64,000 bases of DNA from Vibrio alfacsensis (GCF_003544875.1 NZ_CP032093.1:2790001-2854000), one strand, 5' to 3'; positions 1 to 10,091 are shown, counted from the stretch's first letter. Numbers and translations: made by a program. The notes: generated by a model from the letters alone, not told the origin.

Positions 1-162
1 ATACGAGTATGACTGGAGCTTAAATCAAGCACAGTAGTCTTTCTTTAATTCTCTGACTCTCTGATTCCTTAAAAAAAGCATTTGGACACCTGTAACCCAA
101 AAGCAAAAAGACAACTGTGGGCCAAATACTCGTTCTAAGATCCCAAAGACACCAAAAATCAA

Positions 163-185
163 AAAAGGGCACTGAGTGCCCTTTT
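163..185 (-). terminator. Rho-independent terminator after djlA
   Basis: A 10-bp perfect stem (AAAAGGGCAC / GTGCCCTTTT) with a 3-base loop lies just downstream of the djlA stop. A T-rich tract follows it in the minus-strand reading. The A/T tracts are on both sides, so it could work in both directions. Bases 1-160, further downstream, show no open frame with a ribosome binding site and no RNA gene that I recognise. Confidence 0.8.
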
Positions 186-212
186 CTTCATTGATTGATA
201 AAAATCCGAGGT

Positions 213-1064
213 CTATTTAAAACCTTTTACCTTTTTTATCAGGTCATAAGCGTTTTGAATTTCTTGAGATTTTTCTTTCGCGACGTTCATCATCTCCGGC
301 GGTAGACCTTTCGCCATCAATTTATCTGGGTGATGTTCATTCATCAATTTACGATACGCTCGCTTAACGGTTTTGCTATCTGCGTCTGATGACACATCCA
401 GAATTTCATACGCATCTGCCAACTTATCCGCCTGAGAAGCTTGCTGCCAATCTGATGACTGATATTGGCCTTGTTGACCATGGAAACCGCCTTGGCTTTG
501 AAAGCGAAAAGCCGCTTCTTGCATATGCAAGCGTCGCTCTAATTGTTCAGATGAAAAGCCTAAGCCACGTGCGATCTTGTGTAATACATTACGTTCACTT
601 GGGTGAACCGCACCATCGGCAAATGCCGCAGAGATCTGTAACTCAAGGAAGAATTGCAACAAATCAAAACGACCAGAAGATGAAATTTTTACCCGCATCA
701 ATACATCGTCAAGCGGGAAGTCACTTTCTTTGCCCTCTCGAAACGCATCCTGCGCTGCACGACGTTGCTCGCCATGCAAATTCATGCGTTCCATCATGGC
801 AGAAGCCAATTGAATTTCTTCTTTTGTCACTTGGCCTTTTGCTTTTGCCACGTGTCCCATTACCGCGAATGCCGCCTTGAAAAACTCTTCTTGTCGCTGC
901 GCCTGGCTTGGCCCCTTACCAAAACCGCCAGTAGAAAAGCCCGCTTGGCTCAATCGACGAGCTTTATCAAACTGATGTCCAATAAATAGACCAAGCAACA
1001 AACCAAATGGGCCACCGAGCAACAAGCCAAAAAAGGCACCCAATATTTTGCCAAAAATCTGCAT
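213..1064 (-). CDS. djlA: DnaJ-like membrane-anchored co-chaperone DjlA
   Basis: Co-chaperone that stimulates DnaK ATPase from the inner membrane. The 283-residue protein starts with a Gly-rich, Leu-rich transmembrane stretch (about residues 5-30), the dimerising type known from DjlA. A TerB-like helical middle domain follows (about 55-180), then a Gln/Ser linker and a C-terminal J-domain (about 217-283) with the HPD motif at about residues 245-247. The length is close to the E. coli protein (271). It is transcribed away from lptD, as in other vibrios, and ends at a strong terminator. A GAGAAC element precedes the ATG. Assignment is firm because TM anchor, TerB-like core and C-terminal J-domain occur together. 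Confidence 0.95.
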   Translation of the reverse strand: MQIFGKILGAFFGLLLGGPFGLLLGLFIGHQFDKARRLSQAGFSTGGFGKGPSQAQRQEEFFKAAFAVMGHVAKAKGQVTKEEIQLASAMMERMNLHGEQRRAAQDAFREGKESDFPLDDVLMRVKISSSGRFDLLQFFLELQISAAFADGAVHPSERNVLHKIARGLGFSSEQLERRLHMQEAAFRFQSQGGFHGQQGQYQSSDWQQASQADKLADAYEILDVSSDADSKTVKRAYRKLMNEHHPDKLMAKGLPPEMMNVAKEKSQEIQNAYDLIKKVKGFK

Positions 1065-1333
1065 TATGTGTTCTCTATCAATGAATTTTTATCGACGACA
1101 GCGGTCTTATAGTGCCGGACGCAACGATTTCCTTTATGATAATGGAATTAGTTTAAATTTGGTCAGGTCTTTTACCTGCCCATCTTTTCAGCGATCGTCA
1201 GTAATATTATGCCACAGCGTACCCATGCTCTGGGATAAATACTAATGATTGTTGATTCATTTTGGCTATCTCTGCGCGGGAACAACTAGCCCTATAGCCA
1301 TCGAGTATTAGTGACACAGGAAAGTTCAATTCA

Positions 1334-3703
1334 ATGCAACATTTCTCCCGCACATTTTTAGCGGCCTCTATCAGCACCGCCTTGCTTGTACCCACAACAC
1401 AAGCTGAAGTGAATATACAAGATAGTGTGCAGGAAATGCCCACCACAGATCAATGTCTGGTCACAGCAAGTGGTGAGGAGGACGCACTCAATGCCCCTGT
1501 GGTTGTTCAAGCTGACAGCCTACAAGCAATCAACGGTGACAAAGCACAGTACTCGGGCAATGTTGAAGTAACACAAGGTCCGAAAAAAATTACCGCTGAT
1601 AGCGTGACGCTTCATCAGCAAGATAATGTCGTTGTCGCCGAAGGTAACGTGACGTTCAATGATGGACAAGTTAAAGCACGCTCTGATCGTGTAACGAATG
1701 ACATCAATCAAGACACGTTCTCACTAGAAAACACCGATTACCAGTTCCTATGTCAGCAAGGACGAGGAACCGCGGCGTATATTGCACGCACTGGTCAATC
1801 TGTCTATGAGCTAGAAGATGGCTCTATCACATCTTGCCCTCAAGGCGATAACTCTTGGCGCTTAGTGGCATCAGGTATCGATGTTGATCAAGATGAAGAA
1901 ACAGCAACACTGCATCACCCTCGCTTTGAAATACTTGATGTACCTGTTTTCTATGTGCCTTATCTAACTATGCCGATTGGCGACACCCGTAAGACCGGTT
2001 TCCTTTTCCCATCATTGTCTTATGGCTCAAGTGATGGTCTAGAAGTTGAAGTGCCATTTTACTGGAATATTGCCCCAGAATACGACATGACACTGACCAC
2101 GTTATATATGCAGCAACGTGGTACAAAACTCGATGCTGATTTTCGCTACCTCACCGATGGTTGGGGTCAAGGTGAAATCAAAACTGAGTACATGAACAGC
2201 GATAAAAAGTATCAAGATGAAGCGCGTTGGGGCTATCAATTTCAACACGATGGTATCATCAACAAGCATTGGGTGGTAAAAGCTGATTACTCGAGAGTCA
2301 GCGACATCGATTACTTCCGTGACCTCAGCTCTGATCTTGGTAATCGCGAAGATGGCCAATTGATCCAAGAAGGTCAGGTAAAATATCGCTCTGATTTTTG
2401 GGACGCTTCTTTAACTGTCCGTGACTTCCAAATCTTATTACCAGACGAAAACAAGCCATATCGCTTACTTCCTCAATTTGATTTGAATTACTACACGCCA
2501 CTTTGGGGTGACTACGTTAACTTTGACGTGAAAAGCCAAATCAGCCGATTTGAGGTTGAAGACACCGATAGACCAAATGCAACGCGTGTACATATTGAGC
2601 CTGGATTAACCATTCCATTGTCAAATACGTGGGCAACATGGACCACCGAAGCGCGCGTTTTATCAACGTACTATTCGCAAGACATATCAAACTTAACTGA
2701 CGCAAGCCTTAAGAATCAGTTAGATGAAAACGTATCACGCGTGATTCCAGAGTTCCGCTCTCACGCTCAGCTATATCTTGAGCGTGATACCACGTTTATC
2801 GAGGGCTATACGCAGACACTTGAGCCTCAAATCCAGTATTTGTATATACCGGAAGAAGATCAGTCGAATATCTACGACTATGACACAACACAATTGCAAA
2901 CCGACTATTACGGTTTGTTCCGTAGCCGTCGATACAGTGGCCTAGACTTCATCGCCGCCGCGAACCAATTTAGCTACGGTGCTAGTACTCGTTTCTTCGA
3001 TGATGATTATAAAGAACGTCTAAATATCTCGTTTGGACAAATTTATTACATCAACAAAGACACGAAATTTAACAAGAAGTCTCAAGATAATGCGTCTGAT
3101 TCAAGCGCAACCAACTACTCCTCTTGGGCCATAGAGACTGACTTCAACTACAACGACTACTTGTTCTATCACGGTGGAATTCAATACGATGTCGACCTTG
3201 GTGAAATGCAACTCGCCAACAGCACGCTGGAATATCAGTATGAGGGCGGCTTTATCCAAGGTAACTATCGTTATGTCACTTTGGATTACATTACTAACAC
3301 CGTACAAAATAACGATGACGCGAGAACAGACTGGTCAAGAGTGACACGCAAAGGCATCTCTCAGGCTGGTATTGTCACGGCGTACGAGTTTAACCCAAGA
3401 TGGTCGGCAAGCGGTCAGTACTATTACGATCTAAATGAAAGTAACACATTGGAATGGCTTGCGAGCCTGCGTTATCAATCAGATTGCTGGTACATTGGCT
3501 TTACTTATTCAAATCAACTACTTGGTTGGGAAGGCGATGTTATTGGCAGCGAAGATGCGTCACCAGAGTACGAAAATAACATCAGTGTAAACTTTGGTAT
3601 TCAAGGCTTTGCAACCTCAGAAAGAGCGGCAACAGCAGCGAAAGAACTAGATGGGTCAGACAACGCGATCAAATACGGTCGCCCATTCTATCTGAACAAT
3701 TAA
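1334..3703 (+). CDS. lptD: LPS-assembly outer membrane protein LptD
   Basis: Beta-barrel of the outer membrane LPS translocon; with LptE it inserts LPS into the outer leaflet. The 789-residue protein has a signal peptide ending near TTQA (residue 24), an N-terminal OstA/LptA-like jellyroll (about 55-150) with the conserved QGRG and TSCPQG motifs, and a long aromatic-rich barrel from about residue 195. The cysteines are C41, C140, C168 and C718. E. coli LptD instead has one N-terminal Cys, one near the jellyroll end and an adjacent CC pair in the barrel, so the barrel here carries only one of the pair. ACAGGAAAG precedes the ATG. It heads the lptD-surA-pdxA-rsmA-apaG-apaH run. A weak sigma-E-like promoter can be drawn about 50 bases upstream. 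Confidence 0.95.
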   Translation: MQHFSRTFLAASISTALLVPTTQAEVNIQDSVQEMPTTDQCLVTASGEEDALNAPVVVQADSLQAINGDKAQYSGNVEVTQGPKKITADSVTLHQQDNVVVAEGNVTFNDGQVKARSDRVTNDINQDTFSLENTDYQFLCQQGRGTAAYIARTGQSVYELEDGSITSCPQGDNSWRLVASGIDVDQDEETATLHHPRFEILDVPVFYVPYLTMPIGDTRKTGFLFPSLSYGSSDGLEVEVPFYWNIAPEYDMTLTTLYMQQRGTKLDADFRYLTDGWGQGEIKTEYMNSDKKYQDEARWGYQFQHDGIINKHWVVKADYSRVSDIDYFRDLSSDLGNREDGQLIQEGQVKYRSDFWDASLTVRDFQILLPDENKPYRLLPQFDLNYYTPLWGDYVNFDVKSQISRFEVEDTDRPNATRVHIEPGLTIPLSNTWATWTTEARVLSTYYSQDISNLTDASLKNQLDENVSRVIPEFRSHAQLYLERDTTFIEGYTQTLEPQIQYLYIPEEDQSNIYDYDTTQLQTDYYGLFRSRRYSGLDFIAAANQFSYGASTRFFDDDYKERLNISFGQIYYINKDTKFNKKSQDNASDSSATNYSSWAIETDFNYNDYLFYHGGIQYDVDLGEMQLANSTLEYQYEGGFIQGNYRYVTLDYITNTVQNNDDARTDWSRVTRKGISQAGIVTAYEFNPRWSASGQYYYDLNESNTLEWLASLRYQSDCWYIGFTYSNQLLGWEGDVIGSEDASPEYENNISVNFGIQGFATSERAATAAKELDGSDNAIKYGRPFYLNN

Positions 3704-3764
3704 TCGATTTAAGCGTCTTAACCAATAGCAAGATGCTTAATTGACATGACTAACGGAATTTTAA

Positions 3765-5048
3765 ATGAAAATCTGGAAATCGATCATTTTCACAACCCTA
3801 CTTTCATGCGGTGCTGTAGCGGCGCCGGTCGAACTTGATAAGGTTGCTGTCATCGTAAACGATGGCGTAATTCTACAAAGTGACATCAATACGGCGATGA
3901 AAACGCTGCAAGCTAATGCTCGTCAAAGTGGTCAGAATATCCCCTCAGCAAGCGTGCTAAAAGACCAAGTTGTAGAAAAACTCATTATTGACACGCTTCA
4001 AGGCCAAGAAGCCGAGCGTATTGGTGTTCGTATCGATGACAACCGACTAAACCAAGCGATTGCAGAGATTGCGCGCAATAACAATCAAACGGTGGAACAA
4101 CTGTCCGCTTCTGTTCAGGCTGAGGGATTAAGCTACTCAGAGTTTCGTGAGCAAATCCGCAAAGAACTTGCTGCATCCGAAGCTCGCAATGCATTAGTTC
4201 GTCGCCGTATCAACATTCTACCGGCAGAGGTGGATTCATTAGCCGAGCAGCTTTCTCAACAAACTAACGCGACTGTCCAATACAAAATTGGTCATATCCA
4301 ATTGCGTTTCACTGATGATAAAGACAAATCAGAGGTTGAAGCAGAAGCCAATGAATTGGTTAAAAAACTAAAAGACGGCGCTAATTTCTCTGAAATGGCT
4401 TACACCTATTCAAAAGGTCCAAAAGCACTACAAGGCGGTGATTGGGGTTGGATGCGTAAAGAAGAAATGCCAACCATCTTTGCTGACCAAATCAAGATGC
4501 AAAACAAAGGCAGCATCATTGGCCCATTCCGCAGTGGTGTAGGTTTTCATATTCTAAAGATTGAAGATGTAAAAGGTCTTGAAACTGTCGCGGTAACAGA
4601 AGTCAACGCTCGTCACATTCTGATCAAACCGACCGTTATCCTAAGTGATGATGGTGCGAAAAAAGAGCTAAATGAATTTGTTCGTCGCATTAAAGCAGGT
4701 GAAGCGACCTTTGCTGAACTTGCAACACAGTACAGCCAAGACCCAGGTTCAGCGGCACAAGACGGTGAGTTAGGTTACCAAACACCTGATTTATACGTAC
4801 CAGAATTTAAACACCAAGTAGAAACGTTGCCTGTCGGCTCGATCAGCGAACCTTTCAAGACGGTTCACGGCTGGCACATTGTTGAAGTACTCGATCGCCG
4901 TCAAGTAGACCGCACCGACTCTGCAATGAAAAACAAAGCATACCGTATTCTATTTAACCGTAAATTTAATGAAGAAGCTGGCGCATGGATGCAAGAGCTA
5001 CGCGCGAGTGCGTTCGTTGAAATCGTGGATGACAATGATGACAACTAA
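3765..5048 (+). CDS. surA: Periplasmic chaperone / peptidyl-prolyl isomerase SurA
   Basis: Periplasmic chaperone that escorts unfolded outer membrane proteins, including LptD, to the BAM complex. The 427-residue protein has a signal peptide (residues 1-20, ending GAVAA), the SurA N-terminal chaperone domain (about 21-170) beginning VELDKVAVIVNDGVI, two parvulin domains (about 172-272 and 282-380, each with the GxxLAxxYSxDxxS-type pattern) and a C-terminal helix that returns to the core. Its last bases overlap the pdxA start by about 11 nt, which suggests translational coupling. Length and domain order match the E. coli protein (428). Confidence 0.96.
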   Translation: MKIWKSIIFTTLLSCGAVAAPVELDKVAVIVNDGVILQSDINTAMKTLQANARQSGQNIPSASVLKDQVVEKLIIDTLQGQEAERIGVRIDDNRLNQAIAEIARNNNQTVEQLSASVQAEGLSYSEFREQIRKELAASEARNALVRRRINILPAEVDSLAEQLSQQTNATVQYKIGHIQLRFTDDKDKSEVEAEANELVKKLKDGANFSEMAYTYSKGPKALQGGDWGWMRKEEMPTIFADQIKMQNKGSIIGPFRSGVGFHILKIEDVKGLETVAVTEVNARHILIKPTVILSDDGAKKELNEFVRRIKAGEATFAELATQYSQDPGSAAQDGELGYQTPDLYVPEFKHQVETLPVGSISEPFKTVHGWHIVEVLDRRQVDRTDSAMKNKAYRILFNRKFNEEAGAWMQELRASAFVEIVDDNDDN

Positions 5049-6035
5049 TCCGATTCGCCGAATCGTGGTAACCGCAGGGGAGCCTGCGGGGATCGGCCCA
5101 GACTTAGTGCTTGCCCTGTCGAAAGAAGACTGGGCACACCAAATTGTGGTTTGTGCCGACAAAAATATGTTGATGACACGTGCTAACTTACTTGGCATTG
5201 ATGTCCAACTGACTGATTACAATCCTAAAGAAGCGCCAAAAGCGCAAAAAGCTGGCACGTTGATTGTTGACCATATAGAGATGACAGAAAATGTCGTGGC
5301 AGGTCAACTCAATGAAGCCAATGGCCACTACGTACTAAAAACGTTAGAAAGAGCCGCTTTGGGCTGTATGAATGATGAATTTGATGCTATTGTCACCGGC
5401 CCTGTACATAAGGGGGTGATTAATCGCTCTGGTGTCGCTTTTAGCGGCCACACCGAATTCTTCGCCGAGAAATCCAACACACCACTGGTTGTAATGATGT
5501 TGGCCACCGAAGGTCTGCGCGTTGCATTAGTCACAACGCATATTCCTTTAGCGTATGTGTCCAAAGCAGTCACGCAAGAACGATTAGAAAAATCATCGAT
5601 ATTCTGAATAACGACCTTGTAGAAAAATTTGCCATCTCGAAGCCAAACATCTATGTTTGCGGGCTAAATCCACATGCGGGAGAAGATGGCTGTTTAGGTC
5701 GAGAAGAGATCGAAACCATCACTCCAACATTGGAAAAGATTCGACAAGAAAAAGGAATCAATCTGATCGGCCCATTGCCGGCAGATACTATTTTCAATGA
5801 AAAGTATTTAAACGATGCTGATGCTGTTTTAGGTATGTACCACGACCAAGTGTTGCCAGTATTAAAATACAAAGGCTTTGGTCGTTCAGTAAACATTACT
5901 CTTGGTCTACCTTTTATAAGAACCTCGGTAGATCACGGTACTGCATTAGAACTGGCAGGGACAGGTCAAGCGGATACAGGGAGCTTCCGAACAGCGCTCA
6001 CGCATGCGATAGAATTGGTAGAGAAGAAACAATGA
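5038..6035 (+). pseudogene. pdxA: 4-hydroxythreonine-4-phosphate dehydrogenase PdxA, split by a one-base frameshift
   Basis: PdxA oxidises 4-phosphohydroxy-L-threonine in pyridoxal phosphate synthesis. The N-terminal part reads MTTNPIRRIVVTAGEPAGIG and continues to about base 5592, where the frame runs into TGA at 5605-5607. The C-terminal part, with motifs [29 protein letters not shown] and [20 protein letters not shown], continues in the +1 frame to 6035. Adding one A to the A5 run at 5588-5592 restores an uninterrupted protein of about 332 residues, close to E. coli PdxA (329), with no other defect. Both halves are well conserved, so the lesion is very recent or a sequencing error. The start overlaps surA; ATG at 5035 is an equally possible start. 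The gene overlaps rsmA by 4 nt. Confidence 0.9.
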
Positions 6036-6841
6036 GAAATGATGTCCATTTAGGACACAAAGCGCGTAAACGTTTTGGTCAAAACTTCCTGAACGACCCA
6101 TACATTATTGATGGCATCGTATCAGCAATAAACCCAAGACCAGGTCAAAACCTGGTTGAGATCGGCCCTGGTCTTGGTGCAATCACCGAGCCTGTTGGTC
6201 GTGAAGTCGACAAATTCACGGTTATTGAATTAGACCGCGACTTGGCAGAACGTTTACGTAATCACCCAGAATTGGCAGACAAACTGACGATTCATGAAGG
6301 CGATGCGATGCGTTTCGACTTCAACCAACTCGTGAAGCCAAACAACAAGCTACGTATCTTTGGTAACTTACCTTACAACATCTCTACGCCGCTGATGTTC
6401 CACCTGTTTGAATTCCATAAAGATGTTCAAGACATGCACTTTATGCTTCAAAAAGAAGTGGTTAACCGTTTAGCAGCTGGTCCTGGTAGTAAAGCATATG
6501 GCCGTTTAACGGTAATGGCGCAGTACTACTGTAAAGTTGTTCCTGTACTAGAAGTACCGCCAACAGCGTTTGTTCCACCACCAAAAGTAGATTCTGCGGT
6601 TGTTCGCTTGGTGCCTTACGAAGTACTGCCACATCCAGCAAAAGATCTTCGTTTGTTGGACCGTGTTTGTCGCGAAGGTTTTAACCAACGCCGCAAAACC
6701 ATCCGTAACTGCTACAAATCACTATTAAGTGTTGAGGTTCTGGAAGAGTTGGGTATCAATCCAAGCATGCGTCCAGAGAACTTAACGCTACAACAGTTTG
6801 TCGCGATGGCGAACTGGCTAGCGGACAATCCGCAGCACTAA
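6032..6841 (+). CDS. rsmA: 16S rRNA (adenine1518-N6/adenine1519-N6)-dimethyltransferase RsmA (KsgA)
   Basis: Dimethylates A1518 and A1519 in helix 45 of 16S rRNA using S-adenosylmethionine, a late 30S maturation step. The 269-residue protein shows the Rossmann SAM motif [12 protein letters not shown] (residues 41-52), the acidic ribose contact IELD (65-68) and the catalytic NLPYNIS motif (112-118) that stacks the target adenine. The C-terminal QRRKTIRN motif binds rRNA. It overlaps the pdxA stop by ATGA (4 nt), so the two are translationally coupled. Loss of the pdxA frame upstream could reduce its coupled translation. Confidence 0.97.
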   Translation: MRNDVHLGHKARKRFGQNFLNDPYIIDGIVSAINPRPGQNLVEIGPGLGAITEPVGREVDKFTVIELDRDLAERLRNHPELADKLTIHEGDAMRFDFNQLVKPNNKLRIFGNLPYNISTPLMFHLFEFHKDVQDMHFMLQKEVVNRLAAGPGSKAYGRLTVMAQYYCKVVPVLEVPPTAFVPPPKVDSAVVRLVPYEVLPHPAKDLRLLDRVCREGFNQRRKTIRNCYKSLLSVEVLEELGINPSMRPENLTLQQFVAMANWLADNPQH

Positions 6842-6851
6842 GAACGATAAC

Positions 6852-6883
6852 AATAAGCCAAACCTTTACCGGTTTGGCTTATT
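6852..6883 (+). terminator. Stem-loop after rsmA
   Basis: A 13-bp perfect stem (AATAAGCCAAACC / GGTTTGGCTTATT) with a 6-base loop lies 10 bases after the rsmA stop. No strong T-run follows, so it may be a leaky terminator or an mRNA-stabilising hairpin between rsmA and apaG rather than a full stop. Confidence 0.5.
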
Positions 6884-6950
6884 ACTATACTAATCACAAT
6901 AAATAAGTGTTATTTACTACGATTGGTATTACGTATATCAAGGAGTGTAC

Positions 6951-7331
6951 ATGGACGTCATTCAACCTTGCATCAAAATACAAGTTCACACCAAATACAT
7001 CGAAGAACAGTCCAACCCAGAACTTCAGCGGTTCATTTTTGCTTACGTCATTACCATTAAAAACCTCAGCCAACAAACCGTACAATTGATCAGCCGACGT
7101 TGGTTGATTACCGATGCCAATGGCAAACAAATGACCGTAGAGGGAGATGGTGTTGTCGGTCAGCAGCCATTCATCTCGAGTAACGATGAATACACCTACA
7201 ATAGTGGTACTGCGATAGAAACACCCGTTGGTGTTATGCAAGGTCACTACGTTATGCTGGATGAAAAGGGACAGGAATTTATTACCGAGATCGAACCATT
7301 CCGTCTAGCTGTTCCAAACGTCTTAAATTAA
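6951..7331 (+). CDS. apaG: ApaG family protein (Co2+/Mg2+ efflux-associated)
   Basis: ApaG is a small single-domain protein with a fibronectin-III-like fold. It is genetically linked to cobalt resistance in Salmonella (CorD), but its biochemical role is unsettled. From the ATG at 6951 it has 126 residues, beginning [16 protein letters not shown], with the family core [13 protein letters not shown] and VVGQQPFI. E. coli ApaG has 125. A GTG two codons upstream is a less likely start because AAGGAG at 6940-6945 overlaps it and sits 5 bases from the ATG. It is followed 12 bases later by apaH, the usual pairing. Confidence 0.95.
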   Translation: MDVIQPCIKIQVHTKYIEEQSNPELQRFIFAYVITIKNLSQQTVQLISRRWLITDANGKQMTVEGDGVVGQQPFISSNDEYTYNSGTAIETPVGVMQGHYVMLDEKGQEFITEIEPFRLAVPNVLN

Positions 7332-7343
7332 TCAGGAGACTCA

Positions 7344-8150
7344 GTGGCTACCTATATTGTTGGTGATATCCAAGGCTGTTTTGATGAATTACAGCAGCTA
7401 CTAGAACATGTTAAATTCTCAAAACAAGAAGACCAGCTTTGGCTTGCTGGCGACCTAGTAGCAAGAGGACCTAGGTCACTAGAAACATTGCGTTTTATAA
7501 AGTCTCTTGGTGACAGCGCTAAAGTCGTACTGGGAAATCATGACTTACACCTTATGGCGGTTTCGCAAGGATTGAAGAAAGTCAAAGATAAGGACAAAAC
7601 CGCACCTATCTTCTCAGCGCCAGACAAAGAAGAACTACTGGCTTGGCTTGCCCAACAACCGCTTTTAGAAGAGCATGAAGAGTTTGTTATGTGCCACGCA
7701 GGTATCTCACCTCAGTGGGACTTACCGACAGCCAGAGCCTGCGCTCGTGAAGTAGAAAGCATCATTCAAAGTGAGCAATTGCCTTGGCTGCTAGAAAACA
7801 TGTACAGCAACCAACCAGACCTATGGGATGACTCCCTCTCAGGGCTCGACCGCTATCGCTACACCATCAATGCGTTTACTCGTATGCGTTTTTGCTTTCC
7901 TGATGGTCGCTTGGATATGGACTGTAAATTACCACCGCAAGAAGTGTCAGAAGATGAACTTGTGCCATGGTTTAAACTGCCACAACGAGTACCTCTAGAA
8001 AAAACCGTTCTATTTGGTCACTGGGCAGCACTGCAAGGGCATATTGGTGAGAGCATTATTGGCCTTGATACTGGCTGCGTTTGGGGTGGTTCACTAACTA
8101 TGATTCGTTGGGAAGATAAGCAAGTCTTTACTCAAGAAGCGCTAAGTTAA
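7344..8150 (+). CDS. apaH: Bis(5'-nucleosyl)-tetraphosphatase, symmetrical ApaH
   Basis: Hydrolyses Ap4A to two ADP and also removes Np4 caps from bacterial RNA. The 268-residue metallophosphoesterase shows the family signatures GDIQGC (residues 7-12), GDLVARG (36-42) and GNHD (64-67), a MCHAGISP motif, and GHWAALQG near the C terminus. It uses a GTG start, preceded by AGGAG at 7334-7338. It is the last gene of the lptD operon and ends at a bidirectional terminator shared with folA. Confidence 0.96.
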   Translation: MATYIVGDIQGCFDELQQLLEHVKFSKQEDQLWLAGDLVARGPRSLETLRFIKSLGDSAKVVLGNHDLHLMAVSQGLKKVKDKDKTAPIFSAPDKEELLAWLAQQPLLEEHEEFVMCHAGISPQWDLPTARACAREVESIIQSEQLPWLLENMYSNQPDLWDDSLSGLDRYRYTINAFTRMRFCFPDGRLDMDCKLPPQEVSEDELVPWFKLPQRVPLEKTVLFGHWAALQGHIGESIIGLDTGCVWGGSLTMIRWEDKQVFTQEALS

Positions 8151-8177
8151 TCGTACTCCTTTACTACTTATTCATAC

Positions 8178-8207
8178 AAAAAAGCACCGAGAACTCGGTG
8201 CTTTTCT
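8178..8207. terminator. Bidirectional terminator between apaH and folA
   Basis: The stem AAGCACCGA / TCGGTGCTT with a 4-base loop is flanked by A and T tracts on either side. It therefore serves both convergent genes, apaH on the plus strand and folA on the minus strand. Confidence 0.85.
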
Positions 8208-8219
8208 TATTCAATTCGA

Positions 8220-8699
8220 TTACTTTTCTAAAATCGTAAAACGCATGTTATAAGCGTTTTTCTCATCCGCTTGATACGCTTCAGAATAGGTTTCTTTGAA
8301 GTCATTGCTCCATTGCGGGAACTGAGTATCTCCCTCAACTTCAGCTTCTATATGAGTCACATACAGTTTGTTTGCCATTGGCAGGCAAGCCGCGTAAATA
8401 GCACCACCGCCAATGATCATCACTTCTTCTACCGAACCTGCTGCCTCAAGCGCTTGTTCAATCGAAGTTACGGTTGTTACTCCCTCAATTGAAAGTGAAG
8501 CATCGCGACTAATTACGATATTCAATCGACCAGGTAAAGGACGCCCGATAGAGTCATAAGTCTTACGCCCCATCACAACTGGTTTGCCCATGGTGCTGCG
8601 CTTAAACCATGCAAAATCGGCAGGAAGGTGCCAAGGCATCTGGTTGTCTTTGCCGATGATTCGGTTGTCTGCCATCGCAGCAATCATACTGATGATCAT
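8220..8699 (-). CDS. folA: Dihydrofolate reductase FolA
   Basis: NADPH-dependent reduction of dihydrofolate to tetrahydrofolate; the chromosomal target of trimethoprim. The 159-residue protein matches the E. coli length. It shows the NRIIGKDNQMPWHLPADFAW signature with the catalytic Asp at residue 28, the cofactor motif GRKTYDSIGRPLPGR and the IIGGGAIY motif that closes the active site. AAGGATCC precedes the ATG. It is 9 bases downstream of yjjB on the same strand and may be partly cotranscribed with it. No substitution typical of an acquired resistant dfr allele is evident by eye. Confidence 0.97.
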   Translation of the reverse strand: MIISMIAAMADNRIIGKDNQMPWHLPADFAWFKRSTMGKPVVMGRKTYDSIGRPLPGRLNIVISRDASLSIEGVTTVTSIEQALEAAGSVEEVMIIGGGAIYAACLPMANKLYVTHIEAEVEGDTQFPQWSNDFKETYSEAYQADEKNAYNMRFTILEK

Positions 8700-8708
8700 G
8701 TTGGATCC

Positions 8709-9182
8709 TTAAACTATGGGTCTTCGACGATAGAATAACAGTCCCGGAACGGCTAAGCCAACCGCCAAACCTGCAATAATAAACATCGCTTTAAGAAAGT
8801 TTTCCATGCACGTCGCAATAAGCTCCGGCGAATAGCCTAAGTGGTTTATCTCCACCATGGCAATCATCGCTTTATAAGCAAATACGCCCGGAACCATCGG
8901 AATTAACGCTGCAACAGTAAAGACTTTAGGGTGAGCGAGGAAACGACGTGACCAGAGCACGCCAATCATGCCGACTAACGTTGCAGCGAAAAACGTTGCC
9001 CATTCAATTGATAACCCGAAATGCATCATCAAATACCGGCTACCGTGACCAATCGCACCGCCCATCGCGCAATACTTAAGTGCATTTTGTGGCACGTTAA
9101 ATACCATTGCAAAGCCAACCGCAGGAATAGCTGCGAAGAACATATCGTTTAAGAGCCCTAAGGCTAAATCAAAGGCACTCAT
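8709..9182 (-). CDS. yjjB: YjjB, small subunit of a split ThrE-type exporter
   Basis: This is the small half of the threonine/serine exporter (ThrE) family that is split in gammaproteobacteria; with YjjP it has been linked to succinate export in E. coli. From the ATG at 9182 it has 157 residues (the E. coli length), beginning [20 protein letters not shown], and contains four or five hydrophobic spans. An upstream in-frame extension to 9239 lies inside yjjP and is not expected to be used, because TAATG couples the yjjP stop to this start with a one-base overlap. The substrate in this organism is not shown by the sequence. Confidence 0.92.
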   Translation of the reverse strand: MSAFDLALGLLNDMFFAAIPAVGFAMVFNVPQNALKYCAMGGAIGHGSRYLMMHFGLSIEWATFFAATLVGMIGVLWSRRFLAHPKVFTVAALIPMVPGVFAYKAMIAMVEINHLGYSPELIATCMENFLKAMFIIAGLAVGLAVPGLLFYRRRPIV

Positions 9183-9982
9183 TAGCTCATCCACCCCCAA
9201 ATACCCGTTACTTCCATCGCAGCGACAATTCCGAGGCAAGTTGCTAGCGTTAGCAAGCTGGCCATTGTGAAGCGAGCAATCCCCATATTAATGTGCCCTT
9301 TCAGCATATCGGCAACTGAGTTAATGAGTGGAAAACCGGGAACCAACATCAATACCGATGATGCCATGGCGACGGTCGGTAAATTACCAATTTCGAAGAT
9401 CACGGCTTGAGCAGAAATAAGCGTCGTAACGAAAGCGGTAACCGCGAAATTAAGTAGAGGATTAAAGTGGCGATGACCTATTTCTTGTCGAACGATCATA
9501 CCGCCAGCAGAAGCAAGGAATGTCATGGAAAACACGCCTAAATCCCCTCCAGCAAGGTGACTGAATGCCGCACAAGAAAGGCCTATCATGAATACCACTA
9601 ACCAGCGGTTATAACGTTCTGGGCTAATGGTGTTAAGCTTTTTCTGCGCCATTTTTACATCAAGCAGACCACGTTCCATCATAATACAGATCCGCTGGAT
9701 CTGCGTTATCACCCGCATATTGATCCCACGATCTGCGCAGCTTCGCGTCGTGGTAATACAATGATCACCCATAACGGTTGTGACGACTAATGCGTTGGCC
9801 GATAACGCCACTTCAACTTCATTGACCCCACAAGCAAGACCAATACGACGCATAATATCACTCACCAAGGTACTTTCGGCACCATGCGCAAGCAGCATTT
9901 GACCAGCTTGTGCGACAAGCCGTGAAATGGTTCTTTGATTTATTGTTGCCAGCTCTTCTGAAGACATAACTTCCATTGTCAT
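9182..9982 (-). CDS. yjjP: YjjP, large subunit of a split ThrE-type exporter
   Basis: Partner of YjjB in the ThrE/DUF1212 exporter family. The 266-residue protein has a soluble N-terminal region with the family motif [17 protein letters not shown] (about residues 32-50), followed by about five hydrophobic spans from residue 125, including [17 protein letters not shown]. The N terminus lies in the periplasm/cytosol interface domain thought to be essential in ThrE. AAGGATTGAG precedes the first ATG; ATG codons at residues 3 and 6 are alternative starts. The pair is an inner membrane exporter of uncertain substrate, with threonine/serine or dicarboxylates the precedents. Confidence 0.92.
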   Translation of the reverse strand: MTMEVMSSEELATINQRTISRLVAQAGQMLLAHGAESTLVSDIMRRIGLACGVNEVEVALSANALVVTTVMGDHCITTTRSCADRGINMRVITQIQRICIMMERGLLDVKMAQKKLNTISPERYNRWLVVFMIGLSCAAFSHLAGGDLGVFSMTFLASAGGMIVRQEIGHRHFNPLLNFAVTAFVTTLISAQAVIFEIGNLPTVAMASSVLMLVPGFPLINSVADMLKGHINMGIARFTMASLLTLATCLGIVAAMEVTGIWGWMS

Positions 9983-10061
9983 AAAGACATCTCAATCCTT
10001 TTAGTCCTAAACGGAGTGTTATTGTGCCGCAAATCACACTCTGTAAACATGATTTAGACAC

Positions 10062-10091
10062 AAAAAAAGCCGCAATAAATATTGCGGCTTT
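10062..10091 (-). terminator. Terminator after cgtA
   Basis: An 11-bp perfect stem (AAAGCCGCAAT / ATTGCGGCTTT, 4-base loop) lies 18 bases beyond the cgtA stop. It is followed by seven T in the minus-strand reading. Confidence 0.85.

Noticed and set aside
1..160. Inverted pair ACGAGTAT (about 3-10) and ATACTCGT (about 126-133) as a mobile element end
   Set aside because: Only 8 bp, no transposase or integrase nearby, and the interval is ordinary AT-rich spacer cut by the window edge.
389..880. 163-residue plus-strand ORF across djlA
   Set aside because: Antisense shadow of the conserved djlA frame.
8220..8699. folA as an acquired trimethoprim-resistance gene
   Set aside because: It is in its normal chromosomal place, of Vibrio type, with no cassette, integrase or attC site nearby.
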